DNA of 64,000 bases from Acanthaster planci. Lineage: Eukaryota; Echinodermata; Asteroidea; Valvatida; Acanthasteridae. The stretch is taken from NCBI RefSeq assembly GCF_001949145.1, contig NW_019091392.1:319812-383811 (forward strand), read 5' to 3'. Positions 11,341 through 23,189 of this stretch are shown here, piece by piece. The translations under genes and the position numbers were made by a program. Numbering within the stretch: the first letter of the stretch is position 1; every line of letters begins with the position of its first letter. The notes beneath the pieces were generated by a model. The model saw nothing but the letters and a program-made list of their open reading frames with translations, made no database searches and had not been told where the DNA came from.

Positions 11341-12660
11341 CCCTTCGTGGTCCTTGTAGTTTTTCACTAAAGTTGCACCGTCGTTCAATCACGCCAGGTT
11401 TTAACCAATTGTAGAGCCTGTTTTTCCATCATTTGTAGACCACTTTTTTCTATGAGCCTTACTCCAGTAAACAGCTGGTGAGTTTAAGATTCCGTTGATA
11501 TTTGTATAAGTGATTATTGTTTGTTATTTGATGAGTAATGTGTAGCGTAAATTTCAGGCACATTTTGCCGCCATAACTTCTGTATTGCATTGTTAATTTT
11601 CTTGTGCCTTGTGAAAACTTTCCCCGGATTTGGGTCTTAGAATTTTCCTTAATATCAAAGCGAGTTTCTCAGATGATGTGGTTGTAATGTTCAGTATTGT
11701 TTTCTGGTCAAGAAACAGTGGATATTTGGTCATTTTGTGTCTTTATATCGAGGATAATTGAATGTCACGTTAGCTAAGGAACTTAGTTTTTGTGTGCACT
11801 TGAGGCCTGCCTAAGTGCATGCACTCGCCATTTTTTTCCTTGATGTCATGAATATTCATAACCTAGATTCCGCATTTGGAATTAGTGTATCCTTATTTGG
11901 AAATTGCAGTAGCGTTGTCAGTTTACAGTGTATTTAGGAATAGTATGAAGACACTTCATCTTTTGGAGAGCACAGTTCTGTAAGAAAATTTTCATAGATT
12001 GTCTCATGTGACATTTACAATATCTTGAAGACTTTTCGGGGTGATTTTATGCATTTGCCTTTGCGATTTACCAACCTTTCATTCATATTTTTATGTCTAA
12101 TTTTTTAGTATTCAATCTCTTGCCAACCTGTGTAAATGCATGCAGATTGTTATTAGTACTTAGTGTGTTTTTCTTATGTTTCTTTATTTTATAGTTTTAC
12201 CTCATGTGGTCCACCCACGACTCAGAAATGCGAATAAAGTAGTCAAAGTTCACATATCCTGTACTAGTCAGAGGTTAACTTGTCGGAGAGAGGGCACCCT
12301 CGGTGCTCCATGTTCGTCATATGCAGCATTATATAAAATTAAGAATTCTTGGGGGCGGCATGACGTCACTTGGGGACTTTTAACATGTAGCAAAGGGGTA
12401 AATTTATTCGCCGTGCTGTGGAATATTGTGCAGAAATTCCAGTCGATATCTGATCTGAGAATTATTTATTCGATAGTCATACCAATAAGTATAACACAAA
12501 ACAAATTCAGTGGACTTCACATATTGGTTTCTGGTAGGTTGGTACTGGTACCATTTTATTTCCTGTTGTTCATCATTGATTTTTTACAGTAGTTATCTTA
12601 GTAATTTTAAGAACTACTACAAGGATAATTACCGGAAGTTTATTAACTTTGAAATCAGTT
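11341..12660. other. Body of presumed LTR and unassigned AT-rich DNA
   Basis: The left part should be the rest of the 3' LTR. No CA-terminated end with a 5-bp target duplication could be identified. No supported gene to 12660. Confidence 0.4.
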
Positions 12661-12667
12661 AGAGGGC

Positions 12668-13112
12668 CTAGAGGAAGGTCAGGAAGTGCCCAGGTAGAGA
12701 AGGTGATAGCTTTGGTAAAAGGAAATCCCGAAGCATTGCCATCACCTCATCAGCTGCCACATATAGGTTGGAAGTACAGTGGAAGCAGCATTGATCTGTG
12801 CATTTGGAGAGAATAATGTGGCCTTTACGCTTGTCCATGTGCTTATGAATGAAGGCGTTTTCCTCTTGTAGTGCCAGATGTTGCCGCAGTTGCTTGGCAG
12901 AGGCATTTATTACCTGCTTGGCCTCCTCATAATCACCATAGATGCCCCTCTCCATGCCACTTGGGATGTGTGTTACCGTCAAAGGCTGTTGACAGTCACA
13001 TCAGAGAGGTAGCGCTCCAGACGGGACATGGACAGGTTGAACACCTGGTGCTCCTTTTGTCGTTTTTCCTCCTCAGACAGGTTGTTCTGCACACATGGTG
13101 GTCTATCCTTTC
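12668..13112 (-). pseudogene. Exon-like coding block, unrecognised protein
   Basis: On the minus strand a good acceptor (TTCTTGCCCCCAG, exon from 13112) opens a frame with PPCVQNNLSEEEKRQKEHQ and FNLSMSRLERYLSDVTVN. It reaches TGA near 12990. A one-base shift then gives 104 open codons (12982-12668) with HIPSGMERGIYGDYEEAKQV, HKHMDKRKGHIILSKC, TDQCCFHC and YVAADEVMAMLRDF. The charged, helix-rich composition and acceptor argue for real coding descent. The Cys cluster CxxxCCxxC could bind metal. I do not recognise the family. The frameshift could be a pseudogene lesion, a sequencing error or a transposon relic. Confidence 0.5.
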
Positions 13113-13315
13113 CTGGGGGCAAGAAATTACATGAAGTTCAGAAAAAAAATGCACATTATAACCTTAAATGGAAAGGTTTATTATGTAAGTGTGCTCACGT
13201 TTTAACAGAGGTCTTAGAAAACCCACAAGGAAAAGAAAGTGTAACTTGTAAAGATACCGCATTAATGCATAAATCAGGAAATGACATATTAACTCCCGAT
13301 AACTGATGGATAAAA

Positions 13316-13405
13316 AAATTGAGTCATCCGGATTTTGAACCATCGAAAGTTTATGGTCTTGCCCACAAGTACAAGCAGCCCTACACACCCCCGCCTTGGC
13401 TATTG
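13316..13405 (-). repeat. Possible tRNA-derived SINE head or tRNA relic
   Basis: On the minus strand GATGGTTCAAAATCC (13330-13344) resembles a Pol III B box with one extra A. It is preceded by GGGCAAGACCATAAACTTTC and followed by a T-rich stretch. The A box is not convincing, so this is a weak call. Confidence 0.3.
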
Positions 13406-14560
13406 AAATTATAAGTAGTTATTTATTTAACAATCATCAGTTTCCCCAGACTTCATTTTTTTTTCACTTAAATTTCTGTTCTAATGGTAAATATGAACCA
13501 CCAAAACTGTGTACATGTATCTTTATAGTTTTGTTGCGTTCCCTAAAAATCAAATTGATGGTAGCGTGGACTTTTCTAGTGTCTAGGGGATGTGATATTT
13601 GGGGTAAACAATTTATTATAAGGTGGACGGGAAACAAGGGGTTTGGGTGACAGTCAAAGTGTCTAGTTGGTTTATTGCTCTCACTTCTCTTCACCAAAGT
13701 TCAATGTGGGTTCGAAGAAGGCGTAGCTTAACATAATACAACACACAAAAGGCAAAGTTATAGAGAGGCGAAGTTGTATACAAGTGTAACTGAACTACGT
13801 TTTGGCAGGACCATTGGCAATGCAAGTCAGACAGAGTGGGTACGGTGCGTGTGTGTAGCATTGCACAACCAGGCTACACTCATCGGGCCGGGCCGTGGTG
13901 GGAGCTGTCCCCGGCCACCACGGTGACTAGCAATGGCTGGACGGGGCCAGTGCCGGTATGTACCAACCGCACTGCTGCTCAGACCGCAATGCGTTGAGCG
14001 CAATGATAAAATCACCGCACTGTGTACCATTGGTTCAGCGTAGAGATGGGGAGGACTGGACTAGTTAGCAGGACAAGGGTGGCGAGGGACATGGTGGTTT
14101 CTCACCCGGCAATCAGTTCGGACGTAGCGGTGATGGGCCGCTACGGCTCTTACGAGCACCCTGGGCTAGTTCGTACCGCTCTTGCATCGGTCCAAGCTAA
14201 GCTAGCTGGCCATTCATATGGTTACATTTCTTCACCATAAGAATGGTTACTATCGTACTTCTCTCGGAAAGGGTCCAACCACTGCACTAGGTTGGGTTCC
14301 GCTCTCGCAACAAGAGTTTGGTCCGCCGCACCTGACCGACGAGCTAGGGAATACCTGCTCTATTTATAGGATTCTAGAGGTTTAGAAATTAACAAAATAT
14401 GAGCGTCGCTGAACAGCTTAACCAATGAACATCTTCATTTCAAAGGTCACACGACTTCCTGCTAGAGTTGTGTGCAAGAATCTAAATGTAGTGTGTAAAA
14501 AGGTAAAATACAGAATAAGAAGTCACATGTACAAAGTGTAGAGCTGGGTGCATGGGAGTG
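13406..14560. other. Unassigned sequence, locally GC-rich
   Basis: 13850-14200 is clearly richer in G+C than its surroundings and has several CpGs, but no open frame with recognisable content and no CpG-island-associated exon could be supported. Confidence 0.4.
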
Positions 14561-14564
14561 CTTA

Positions 14565-15356
14565 GGCCCGCTTCAAACGTCAAACTTCTGCCGTGTCTAA
14601 TTCAATTAATTGCGATCGACATAAATGCGGAAGAAGTTTGGCAGTTGCTTCAAACATCGGTTTTCTGTTGACCTTAATGCAAAATTACAACATGGTGGAC
14701 CGAGAAAGAATGATATTGCGACATATTCTCATTGCGAGAACAAGACGCTTTTTCTTGCAACGATCAGTACTACCCAATGTTATTGCAACAAGGAGAGTTC
14801 TAATCGTACGTTCGCTTGTCCTGCTACTCCTCCTTTCCAGGGAAAATGTTACAAGACCCCAGTCTTGTCAACAGCTAAATGCGAACTCAGAGAAACTTGG
14901 ATTCAAAAGGGCATTCTGTGTTTCAAAAGGAACCTTTGAATTCTTCCTGTCACACATAAGCATGATTTGAAGCGGAAAACAATGACAGAAAATCCCCATA
15001 TCTCGAAGGCACAAGTTTGGAATTTGTCTTTACAGACTAGCCAGAGGTGACTACAATTATAAAGTTGCGGATATGACAGGTGTTGGTGCGCCGCCATCTT
15101 GTTTTAACGCCGCAACGAAAACAGTTGTTGTCGGCACATGATGTTCTGAGTTGGGACGTTTAAATTGAATTAGACACGGCAGAAATTCGACGTTTAAAGT
15201 GTGCCGCTCTTCTGCCTTTAAAAGCAGCAAGACCTGTCGAACTTTCGGCACAAAGACGGCAATTGCTTCAAACGTCGAATTTTTGCCATGTCTAATTCAA
15301 ACTTTGGGTCATTATTTGAATTAGACACGGCAGAAGTTTGACGTTTGAAGCGGGCC
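14565..15356 (+). mobile_element. PIF/Harbinger-like nonautonomous DNA element
   Basis: The terminal inverted repeats are 41 bp with no mismatch. They begin GGCCCGCTTCAAACGTCAAA at 14565, and the reverse complement ends at 15356. TTA flanks both ends (14562-14564 and 15357-15359), the 3-bp target duplication expected for PIF/Harbinger. Extra degenerate copies of the termini lie inside: a right-type end at 15163-15206 and a left-type end at 15261-15300. The unit therefore looks like an element of about 640 bp joined to a roughly 100-bp fold-back derivative. It retains a scrap of transposase-like coding sequence. Confidence 0.85.
14593..14970 (+). pseudogene. Harbinger transposase N-terminal fragment (probable)
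   Basis: A 125-codon open stretch inside the TIR-bounded element. Its end, FKRAFCVSKGTFEFFLSHI, resembles the segment preceding the DDE domain of PIF/Harbinger transposases (a ..FRVSK.TFE.L... pattern). Arg-rich text (ARTRRFFLQRSVLPN) lies before it. No DDE catalytic domain follows, so the element is nonautonomous. The assignment rests on one short motif plus the TIR and TTA evidence. Confidence 0.5.
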
Positions 15357-18300
15357 TTACCCGGTCGTCTTTGGTGAATGATTGACAGTTACAAAGTCTG
15401 AGGTTTCTGAACATAAGCATTCCAGGGAACCTTACTACGCACAACCATGCAGCCACGTAGAGGGTAATTTCGACATGCCAAAGTGAGCAGAGAAAACACA
15501 AGGACAAAGGGGTGAAGGAACACGCGATCACGCCAGGGTACAGCATGAATAACTTAATACAAAATTAGCGTCTCTGCTACATGTCCATAATGCATAGCTA
15601 AGCTAAAGAAGAGACCGCGCAAAACTAGGGGGCGCTAGAATTCCAAGATTTGTAGGTGCGCAACAGTTCTTTCATGTCATTTGTTCAGTTTGCGCACAGC
15701 GCAACGTGCCAAGCATTGTGCTCACTCTGGCTTATCTGTGGTCCGGTTTTCTGTTCGGTAAAATGGTCTTTCTCTTTAATCGCTTGTGGGAGCACATTTT
15801 GCATTTCAAAATGTTCGAGCATTTCTTTTGTCGAAAGTCTAAAGTGATCGGACAGTTGGCATGTGAGCGGTGCACACACACACACGGCATACACAAAGCT
15901 GCATTAATTGTTGGTCAGATTGCCACCATGCATGCAGAATAAGTGAATGACTGCAAGGGTGCACCACTACAAATAAATTCCCATAGATAGCAGTGATAAA
16001 TCCCAATACTTCAAAAATATTTTTAAAATTCAACTCTCACAGGTGTTCAGGCTGCACAGAAAAATGATGTTCCACATGTCTTTCATTTTCCCTTCAATTT
16101 TCGGGGGTTGACCAATGAATTTTGAGAAATTTTCACCAGAATCAGATCACCCCTAAAATGAAGAAATGTCCCTGTCAAGAAAAGTAGCCATTTTGAAAAA
16201 CCATCCTGCTGCAAAATGGCTCAAATAGTGCGACTCTCGGACCTGAATGCATCCAAATTGCTCAGAATTGTAAGCCCTGAGTCCGGCCCCGAAGTCCAGT
16301 CTCATATTTCTTCAATTCCCCAGTTCCTTGGCTCTCAGGACCCTCTAGTATAGAATATTTTGAGTCTATAACTTTTATTAATGAGCTTGGCAGACATATT
16401 TTTGGCCTAAATACAAGGGTGCACCCTGCAAGCGCGGTGGCTGCTATTGGGCCGGGATATGGTAGCTTGCTGTAGTCTTGGTTTCAAGACGTTAGTGCTT
16501 GATAGCGGACACCGTGCATAGTGCGCCCCTTAACGGCTCATAATTAGTCTGTGCGTCAGCTCGCACTAACGTCTTGGGAATCTTGCAGCAGCGTTTTAGC
16601 TTGTTCTTTATTTTTCCCTCGGCTTTCCAAGGGAACCAATCAGCACTCGCTAAATTGCATGCATAAACAATTTCGACTACCTCAATAATACACCGTGGTA
16701 AGGTCACATGCATCATGGCTGTCTGCAGTCTCTTTAACACAGCCACGACAACACAGACGTTTGTATGGTATGCCCTCCCCAGGTAACTAAAACATCCTTA
16801 GAGACCATGCAAACCTTAACCTTTGAGGATGGAGTACCCGAACTGCAAGTTGGTTGTCGTTTCTTGCTGCACGTGTAGGTTTATTTGCCGCTTGTGTGAG
16901 TAGCTTGGACTCGGGCAGCACCCTCATTGGGATGTGAGTCGCAAAAAAAAGAGAATGTATTCCTTGAGTGGTGTCAGACGATTTCGTTTTCCCAATTTTT
17001 TTGCCACAGATATCGCAAACATGATGCGATGCAGCAAAACTGTAGTCCCACACGATATCTTTTAGAAGAGTGGAAATTTCATGTCTAGTATGGAGTGTAA
17101 AATATGTCTTACATGTCACTAATCCCTTCCCACAAACCAGACACTATTGACAGGGTACTTGCTCGAGTGAAGCCGCCATGTTGTTTGAACTTCAAAGTAC
17201 ATGTACATAATTATAATACCAAGCTACAAACATTTAAAAAGATCGGTAATTTGCATACAACTGCCACACCCCCATTCCTGCAAGATTAAAAAACTTTCGG
17301 TTAAGCGGGTGTAATTGTGTGGGCATTTCGAGTTCATAGAGGTCTTTCTGTATATGTACATAAAAGCATTCTTTCGGCGGGAGTGAAAACATATTTTCGA
17401 ATGACTTTGAGTTGTCAAGAAATTACTGTACTCGTTAGTTATGCGCAGGTGAGGATTACAGGGTGCCTGCATATGAGGGTGAATCCAAATACCTTGAATT
17501 GATACTTGTTTGGCATAAAATGTATAAAGAAAAACACCAACGTGTTTTCTGTGAACAGAATTTTGTTTCAAAAATTTTAATTTGATTTTGTGTTGATCAC
17601 ACATAATTTTAAGATCGAAATGTTTACATCATACATGTACTTATATAAACATTTGTTTGAGATTCTATAAGTATATCAAGGCTTACCTGGAAGTGTATCA
17701 AACAGGTACACTGAAGACAGGGACTTGGTGACTTGACCCCAGAGCCGTTAGATAGGGTTCACAGATGAGTGACCTGGGCAGTAAGATGTTATCACAAGAC
17801 CGTCAAGGTTGGCGTCCCGAAAGAGTCGTCCATAGAAGTGCTCCTTGACAGGATGATTTATGTTGAAATCACAGCCCCCATCAACAAAAAGAACCAGCAA
17901 TGCCACCATGTCGCGAACCAAGGGAAGATATCCCCTTTGTGGCTTTTAATCGTTACGTCATCGTGTGGCCCTCTGTTCACTATGAAGGCTGGTCCGACTT
18001 CGGGATGCCTGAAGAAAAACAATTACATGCACTTGCACATAAACGCCGGATTTTAGAACCTCTAAGGGTACAGTCCACTAATTCAAGCCCCACTGAAAAC
18101 AGTGTAAAATCAGCACTGTTCAGGGCCCAATAACACGCAGGCCAACATCCCTAAGATTTCTGAAACACAAATGAAATTCTTGTCTGCTCACTAATCTTTC
18201 AATTTCTTTTCAATTTTTTTGTGGGTTAACCAATTATATTTTTAATTATTCCCACAAAACAAAATCACCCCCCAAAAAGTGATTTTTCCGGAGTTTGACT

Positions 18301-18900
18301 GCAGCCATTTTTCAACTGTAGTTTTTAGCCATTCTGCTCTCATATGAAATCTCAAAGACCCAGGGAGTTGATCCTGGCAATGATTCACACAATCTCACCA
18401 TTTTGGGGGCCAAACAATTTCCTTTTTCAAAAGATACTGCGGGGGCACTTTTAATGCTTATGAGCTAGCCAGAAATTCTCAATTGATTTAGTGGTCTGCA
18501 CCAATAAACGTATGGCATTATTGTTGACTCTATGACATTACAAACTTCATTTTAAATACATGTAGAAGTTCAAAATGTGTCTACATTGATACTTGCAATG
18601 CATCCTCCTTTCCTCCGAACCAGAAAGTGCAGAAGTGTTTTTTTATTTCACTCTAAATTTGTTCAAAACATGTATATTTCCCATCAATACAAAAGATGAA
18701 TTTTCATTTAGTTTTGTAGTACTTTTATTCTTGTATGGTGTTCTGATTGCTAGCTACATGTATGTAGTAGGCTAGTTTAAATAATTTGTGGCTTATCCTT
18801 TTACTTTATAATAACAACGTGCTGAAGTTTGATTAGCCACTTCGAGGAACAAACGTGACTGTTGATACGTAAGGGCAGGCCCTATACGTACATACACGTG
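15357..18900. other. Unassigned region with a diverged dispersed repeat
   Basis: No supported gene. Segments 16040-16220 and 18170-18340 are diverged copies of each other, sharing TTTCAATTTTC...GGGTTGACCAAT and AATCACCCC. CAAGGGTGCACC occurs at 15955 and again at 16418, a 12-bp direct repeat around 460 bp. A minus-strand frame at 16787-17119 includes HHVCDICGKKIGKTK, zinc-knuckle-like, but lacks splice or domain support. Confidence 0.4.
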
Positions 18901-18904
18901 TCTG

Positions 18905-18968
18905 TAGACAGACGTACGGACGAGACTGCCCGTCCAACAGACAGACCGCCCGACAGACAGACAGACTA
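18905..18968. repeat. ACAG/GACA microsatellite
   Basis: Imperfect tetranucleotide run (ACAGACAGACCGCCCGACAG, then GACAGACAGAC). A complementary-type run (GTCTGTCTGTCTGTCGG) lies at about 20608. Confidence 0.8.
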
Positions 18969-20590
18969 CAAGTGCACTGTGGGGATTTTTGTCCTGAACA
19001 AAGTGCACATTTCATGTGGTTACAATCACACTTTGTGGGGTTTCTGGTCTCAACAAGGTGGGGTTATCACATAAGAGAATACAGACACTTTGTGGGGCAA
19101 CTTTCTTTGAAGGATATACTTGGTAAAGTTACACTGCACAGTGGTTTAAACCATATTTAACCCAGACATCAGTAGATATCGCGAAAACCCGCTTAAACTC
19201 CTAAAACTATATCAAACCTGTTCAAACATCATCTCCAAATACAGAAAACTAGGTTGAGAAGATCTAAACTGGAGACCGAAACGTTCAAAAACGGGAGCAA
19301 AATCTGAAAGAGAGTGCTACTTATGCATAGCGCCCTCTTCGGCTGTGTTTGCACAAACATTTCCATTGTTTGTTCTGCTGTACCGGTGCAGTATTAAAAC
19401 AATCTTTGTTGTTGATTTGGGGTTAAATAAAGATTAAACAAAGGTTTTAGTGATTTGAATATACATTTGTATGGGTACTTTTTCATTTTTTGTTTATGTC
19501 GGTTTCGTACCCCAATTTAAAAGCCAGTCAAATACTGAAATAAATTGTTGAGTTTAGTTTTCTGATAATATTATGTCTTCATGAAATGAATGGAATACCT
19601 ACTGGAGTTCCTTTTGCCTCACTGAAGGAAGTAATTAAATGGCTTGATTTGATTTCATTTATTCACCATTCTACAAAATATTAGTATAAAAAAAAATTCA
19701 AGAAAAGCAAACTCAAAGATTCCCAAAAGTGGAAATAGTAGAATTGCGGAAATCATTTTACAATAGCCTCATGTAAACATCAATTTTTTTTTCTTTTTAT
19801 GTGATTTAAAACAAAGTAACTGAGTTTGGGATGCTCCATTTTCCACGGCTTCTACTCTCAACTAATCTAATATCGCGTCCGTTTGCCAGGTCCCACTTCA
19901 TCTAGGGGATTAACTCTCAGCTGAGTGTGAACATCAGCTTCAGCCTTTTTAGACAAGCCTCGGCAACAGTAATTGATGATGTGTCATTTGTTTTGGAGAT
20001 GGCTCTTTCTCCAAAATTAGAAATGACTCATCAAAGAAAATTTCTTGAATGCTGGGGGGGGCAGTGATTTGTTCAATTTAATACATTTCTCCCTCAGTGC
20101 TTTTAGTTGCTTGGGAATGTACAGTTCTGTGAACTTTCCCTTTAGGTTGTAGTCTGCTATAATTTCTCCAGCTACTGAGTGTGGCCTCTTGTTGTGCCCG
20201 ATCATCCTGTCTTAATTTAGGTATTTATGGCAGATTTCATCATTAGAGAGTTCAATCTTCCTGGCCTTTGAAGACTGAAAAATGTAGCTTTGCAAATTGA
20301 GGGGTTCTTGTAAGGATGGCTACCTGTGGGTTGGTTTCAGGTGGGAAAAGTTCTGGGAAATAAAGCTCTACTGAGTAACGATAAAGCCATTAATGTCTTC
20401 TCTACATTACAATGACAGCTCAATGACCTTTTGTCTGTTTTGGGGGTTAGTTTATTTTTGTTTTTTGACTGGACAAAAATCGGTCCAAGATGAAACTACA
20501 TGTACTGGTGTATCTGGCTTCCCCTGAAGAAAACATGTCTGGTTGGCTGGTAAACAGTGTCTACTGTTTTCTCTCTGCTCACATACTGTG
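18969..20590. other. Unassigned AT-rich region
   Basis: No firm feature. A minus-strand frame at 20017-20205 (AGEIIADYNLKGKFTELYI, KQLKALREKCIKLNKS) has exon-like composition and a weak acceptor (AATTAAGACAG). It ends at a run of eight C's, where a one-base shift keeps another frame open. Evidence is insufficient for a gene call. Confidence 0.35.
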
Positions 20591-20599
20591 CTCCATCCC

Positions 20600-20640
20600 G
20601 GTTAGTGGTCGGTCTGTCTGTCTGTCGGTCCGTCGGTCGA
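20600..20640. repeat. GTCT/GTCG microsatellite
   Basis: Short imperfect run GGTCGGTCTGTCTGTCTGTC followed by GGTCCGTCGGTCG. Confidence 0.8.
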
Positions 20641-20759
20641 TTGGCTATCACAGATGACTTGCACCTGCCTGGCTTATGTCCTTTGCTTTTGGTGTAAAAG
20701 TGCACATGCGCATGAATTAAAATCATATCTCTAATTTTGTTATTGTTTTCAGGACTCAA

Positions 20760-20930
20760 GACTGAGGACATGGTATCAAGCAGACTGGGTTAGATTGGGG
20801 GCATGGCATCTAGCAGACTGAGATAGACTGAGGACGTGGCAATTAGCAGACTGGAATATAGGGACATGGCAATTAGCAGACTGGAATAGAGGGACATGGT
20901 ATTTAGCAGACTGGGATTGACTGAACGACA
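20760..20930. repeat. Minisatellite, about 35-bp unit
   Basis: Five to six imperfect units based on GGACATGGCAATTAGCAGAC followed by TGGAATAGA. The AGCAGACTGG core recurs near 20780, 20812, 20844, 20877 and 20907. Confidence 0.85.
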
Positions 20931-21002
20931 GGGTGCTACCTGATTAAAGCAACCACATAGATGATGTATCTTGTACCCTTTGCTAACTGGAAAACAATGT
21001 TG

Positions 21003-21385
21003 ATCACTGAAATGCAGTAACATATTTATAGCCAGACTTGTCTAAGAACAGAACAGAGAATATCTCTGTATTAACCAGGATTTTTAAACAACTTTTGTTT
21101 TAAACAAAAAAACAGGCTTTTCTAGATGAAACCTTTCACTATTTCAAAAACTTGATCTGGTATTCACAACAACAGTGGGGATCGTATTTATGGTTAAAAA
21201 TGCAAATCACTGAAATGCTATCTTATTTTTAAGCCAGGCTTTTCTAAACAAGCAACAAAAAGGTGAATACCTCTGCATTTACCAGGATTTCTTATATCTT
21301 TGGTAAATATGTAGAAAACCCCCCTTTTACAATTTGAAAAACTTTATCTGTCATTCAAATGATAAAAGTAGGGATTACAATTTTT
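21003..21385. repeat. Diverged tandem duplication, about 203 bp
   Basis: ATCACTGAAATGC starts both halves (about 21003 and 21206). Each continues with TTTATAGCCAGACTT/TTTTAAGCCAGGCTT, ACCAGGATTT and an AAAACTT(G/T)ATCTG motif in the same order. Confidence 0.75.
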
Positions 21386-21741
21386 CACAAAAGTCTCCTC
21401 ATTGTCCTTAAGTTCTCATTTTGTGGCATGGTCCTGTGCATTTTTGACCAGTAAAAATGGAATAAAATGCACTTCCAAAAAACAGAAGTGCAAGAGTGTT
21501 CCCTGAATCATGTGAAAGTTTTTTTGCCATTTCAAGTTACTGGGGTCAGAATAACTGAAAGGCCAGGTTATTATTTAGAAAACCAACAAAATGACCCAGC
21601 CATTTGCACATAAAAAGATGGAAAAATGAGAGCTTATCTGTCTGTTTGACAAGAGTACTGAGGGTTTTCGCATTTTTTTGTACTTTTGAACAACTAAGTC
21701 ATCATCACATCAAGTCATTTTTCATATATAACTCTCAAGTT

Positions 21742-22770
21742 ATCTGCAAAGTTTCAACCTGATAGAACGTATACTTCAGGAGATATAGGGCCTTAAGATA
21801 CGTTTAATGTCACGTGACTGGTCTCCTGATGACATCATGATCAGAAGATGTCAATATTCCTCTAAAGCACTCCCTCTTCAAGGTTTCTGCAAGATTTGAA
21901 CCCGATTGAACATGTACCTCGCGAGATAAAGGGCCTTAAAGAGTGCACATTTAATGTCATGTGACTTGTCTCCCGATGACGTAATCTGCACAGCAGGTCC
22001 ACATTCATCTGTAACACTTTCCTTTCTAGTTTTCTACGAAATTTAAACGAGATAGAACATGTCCTTTAGGAGATAAAAGGCTTAGAAGTTCATGCCAAGT
22101 CAAAAAACGTGCACAAACCTACGGGGAAAATAAAATATTCAGAAATCAGTATAAAATAAGTTGATGACGTCATCATGACGATATCATTTTCAATAAATCT
22201 TGCATGAGGGTCTTTGTTCACTATCACTTTGTCAACGATCCAATATTGCAAAGTTACCAAAATTGTGGCTTGAAAACGTGTACTAAGTCAATGGGCCATA
22301 AACTCATTTGCAGAGAAATCAATTACAAATAACTTGGTGACGTCATCATGACGTAATTATTTTAGTATTATCTTTGCCTTAAGGTCTGTGCTTGGTATAA
22401 CTTTGATGAGGATCAAAGATAGTCAAGTTACCAAAACAAAGCCTTGAAACCGTGTACAAAGTCAATGGGCTGAAATAAATATTAAAAAACCAATAAAAAA
22501 TCACTTGATGGCGTCATCATGACGTCATTCTTCTAGGCACATCTTTGAAGGAAGGTCCTTCAATGATGGAAGTTTGATGAAGATCCGAAGTTGCAAAAGG
22601 ACCAAAGTCGATGGTGGAAGAAACGTGCACAAAACAAATGGGCTTTTGGTCAGAAGAGGAAGAAGAAGAAAAAAAATCAGACCAAAAAGAATTTCTTTTA
22701 CACAAAATGGCGAAAAAGCCCCCCAAAAAACAAAACAAAAATGATGCCCTTTTTGCAACTTAATCTCCAT
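21742..22770. repeat. CRE/E-box-rich tandem repeat, copy 1
   Basis: Starts with about three units of roughly 140 bp (AAGTTTCAACCTGATAGAAC ... GGAGATATAGGGCCTTAA ... GTCACGTGACT ... CTCCTGATGACATCATGA), followed by three units of roughly 170 bp (ACGTGTACAAAGTCAATGGG ... GATGACGTCATCATGACG ... TTGCATGAGGGTCTTTGTTC). It closes in a purine-rich stretch in which TTTTGGTC (22636) is mirrored by GACCAAAA (22680). The same unit types make up the larger block at 29.4-32.9 kb. Confidence 0.85.
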
Positions 22771-23189
22771 TTAAAACCCTTCCCTTTTTAACTATCTGCA
22801 AGATTTCAAACCAGTCAAACATGTAAATTACAAAATACAATTCACAACATCATTTTTATCACGAAGACCACAAATTAGAGATTTTAAGCATTTGTTGCTT
22901 TTGGCGTTCCATACAATGCGATCTGTTCTCGGCACCATGTGCTCGACATTTTGCCAGGTCCTGAGTATATGCCCTACGCACAGTGCGCTGCCTGCCACAT
23001 GTTACAGGCAGATATTGTGTGTCCACGTAAACAGCAGCCAATCCACAGTACGCGAAAGGGATTTTCGAGTTCGCAAATATTTTAAGGGGGTTTTTGTCAT
23101 TGGCGCTTCATCAACTGAAGCACAGTCATGCCAGGGTCAGATCCGTGCGTGTTTCCGTACGTGACAGAATGTTCCGAGAAAGAAACGCC
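22771..23189. other. Unassigned spacer
   Basis: No supported feature. It could include more of the adjacent minus-strand DIRS remnant, but I cannot align it convincingly. Confidence 0.35.

Noticed and set aside
13827-14240. GC-rich frames around 14 kb as a CpG-island first exon
   Set aside because: No splice donor or conserved motif could be tied to the frames; only local base composition supports it.
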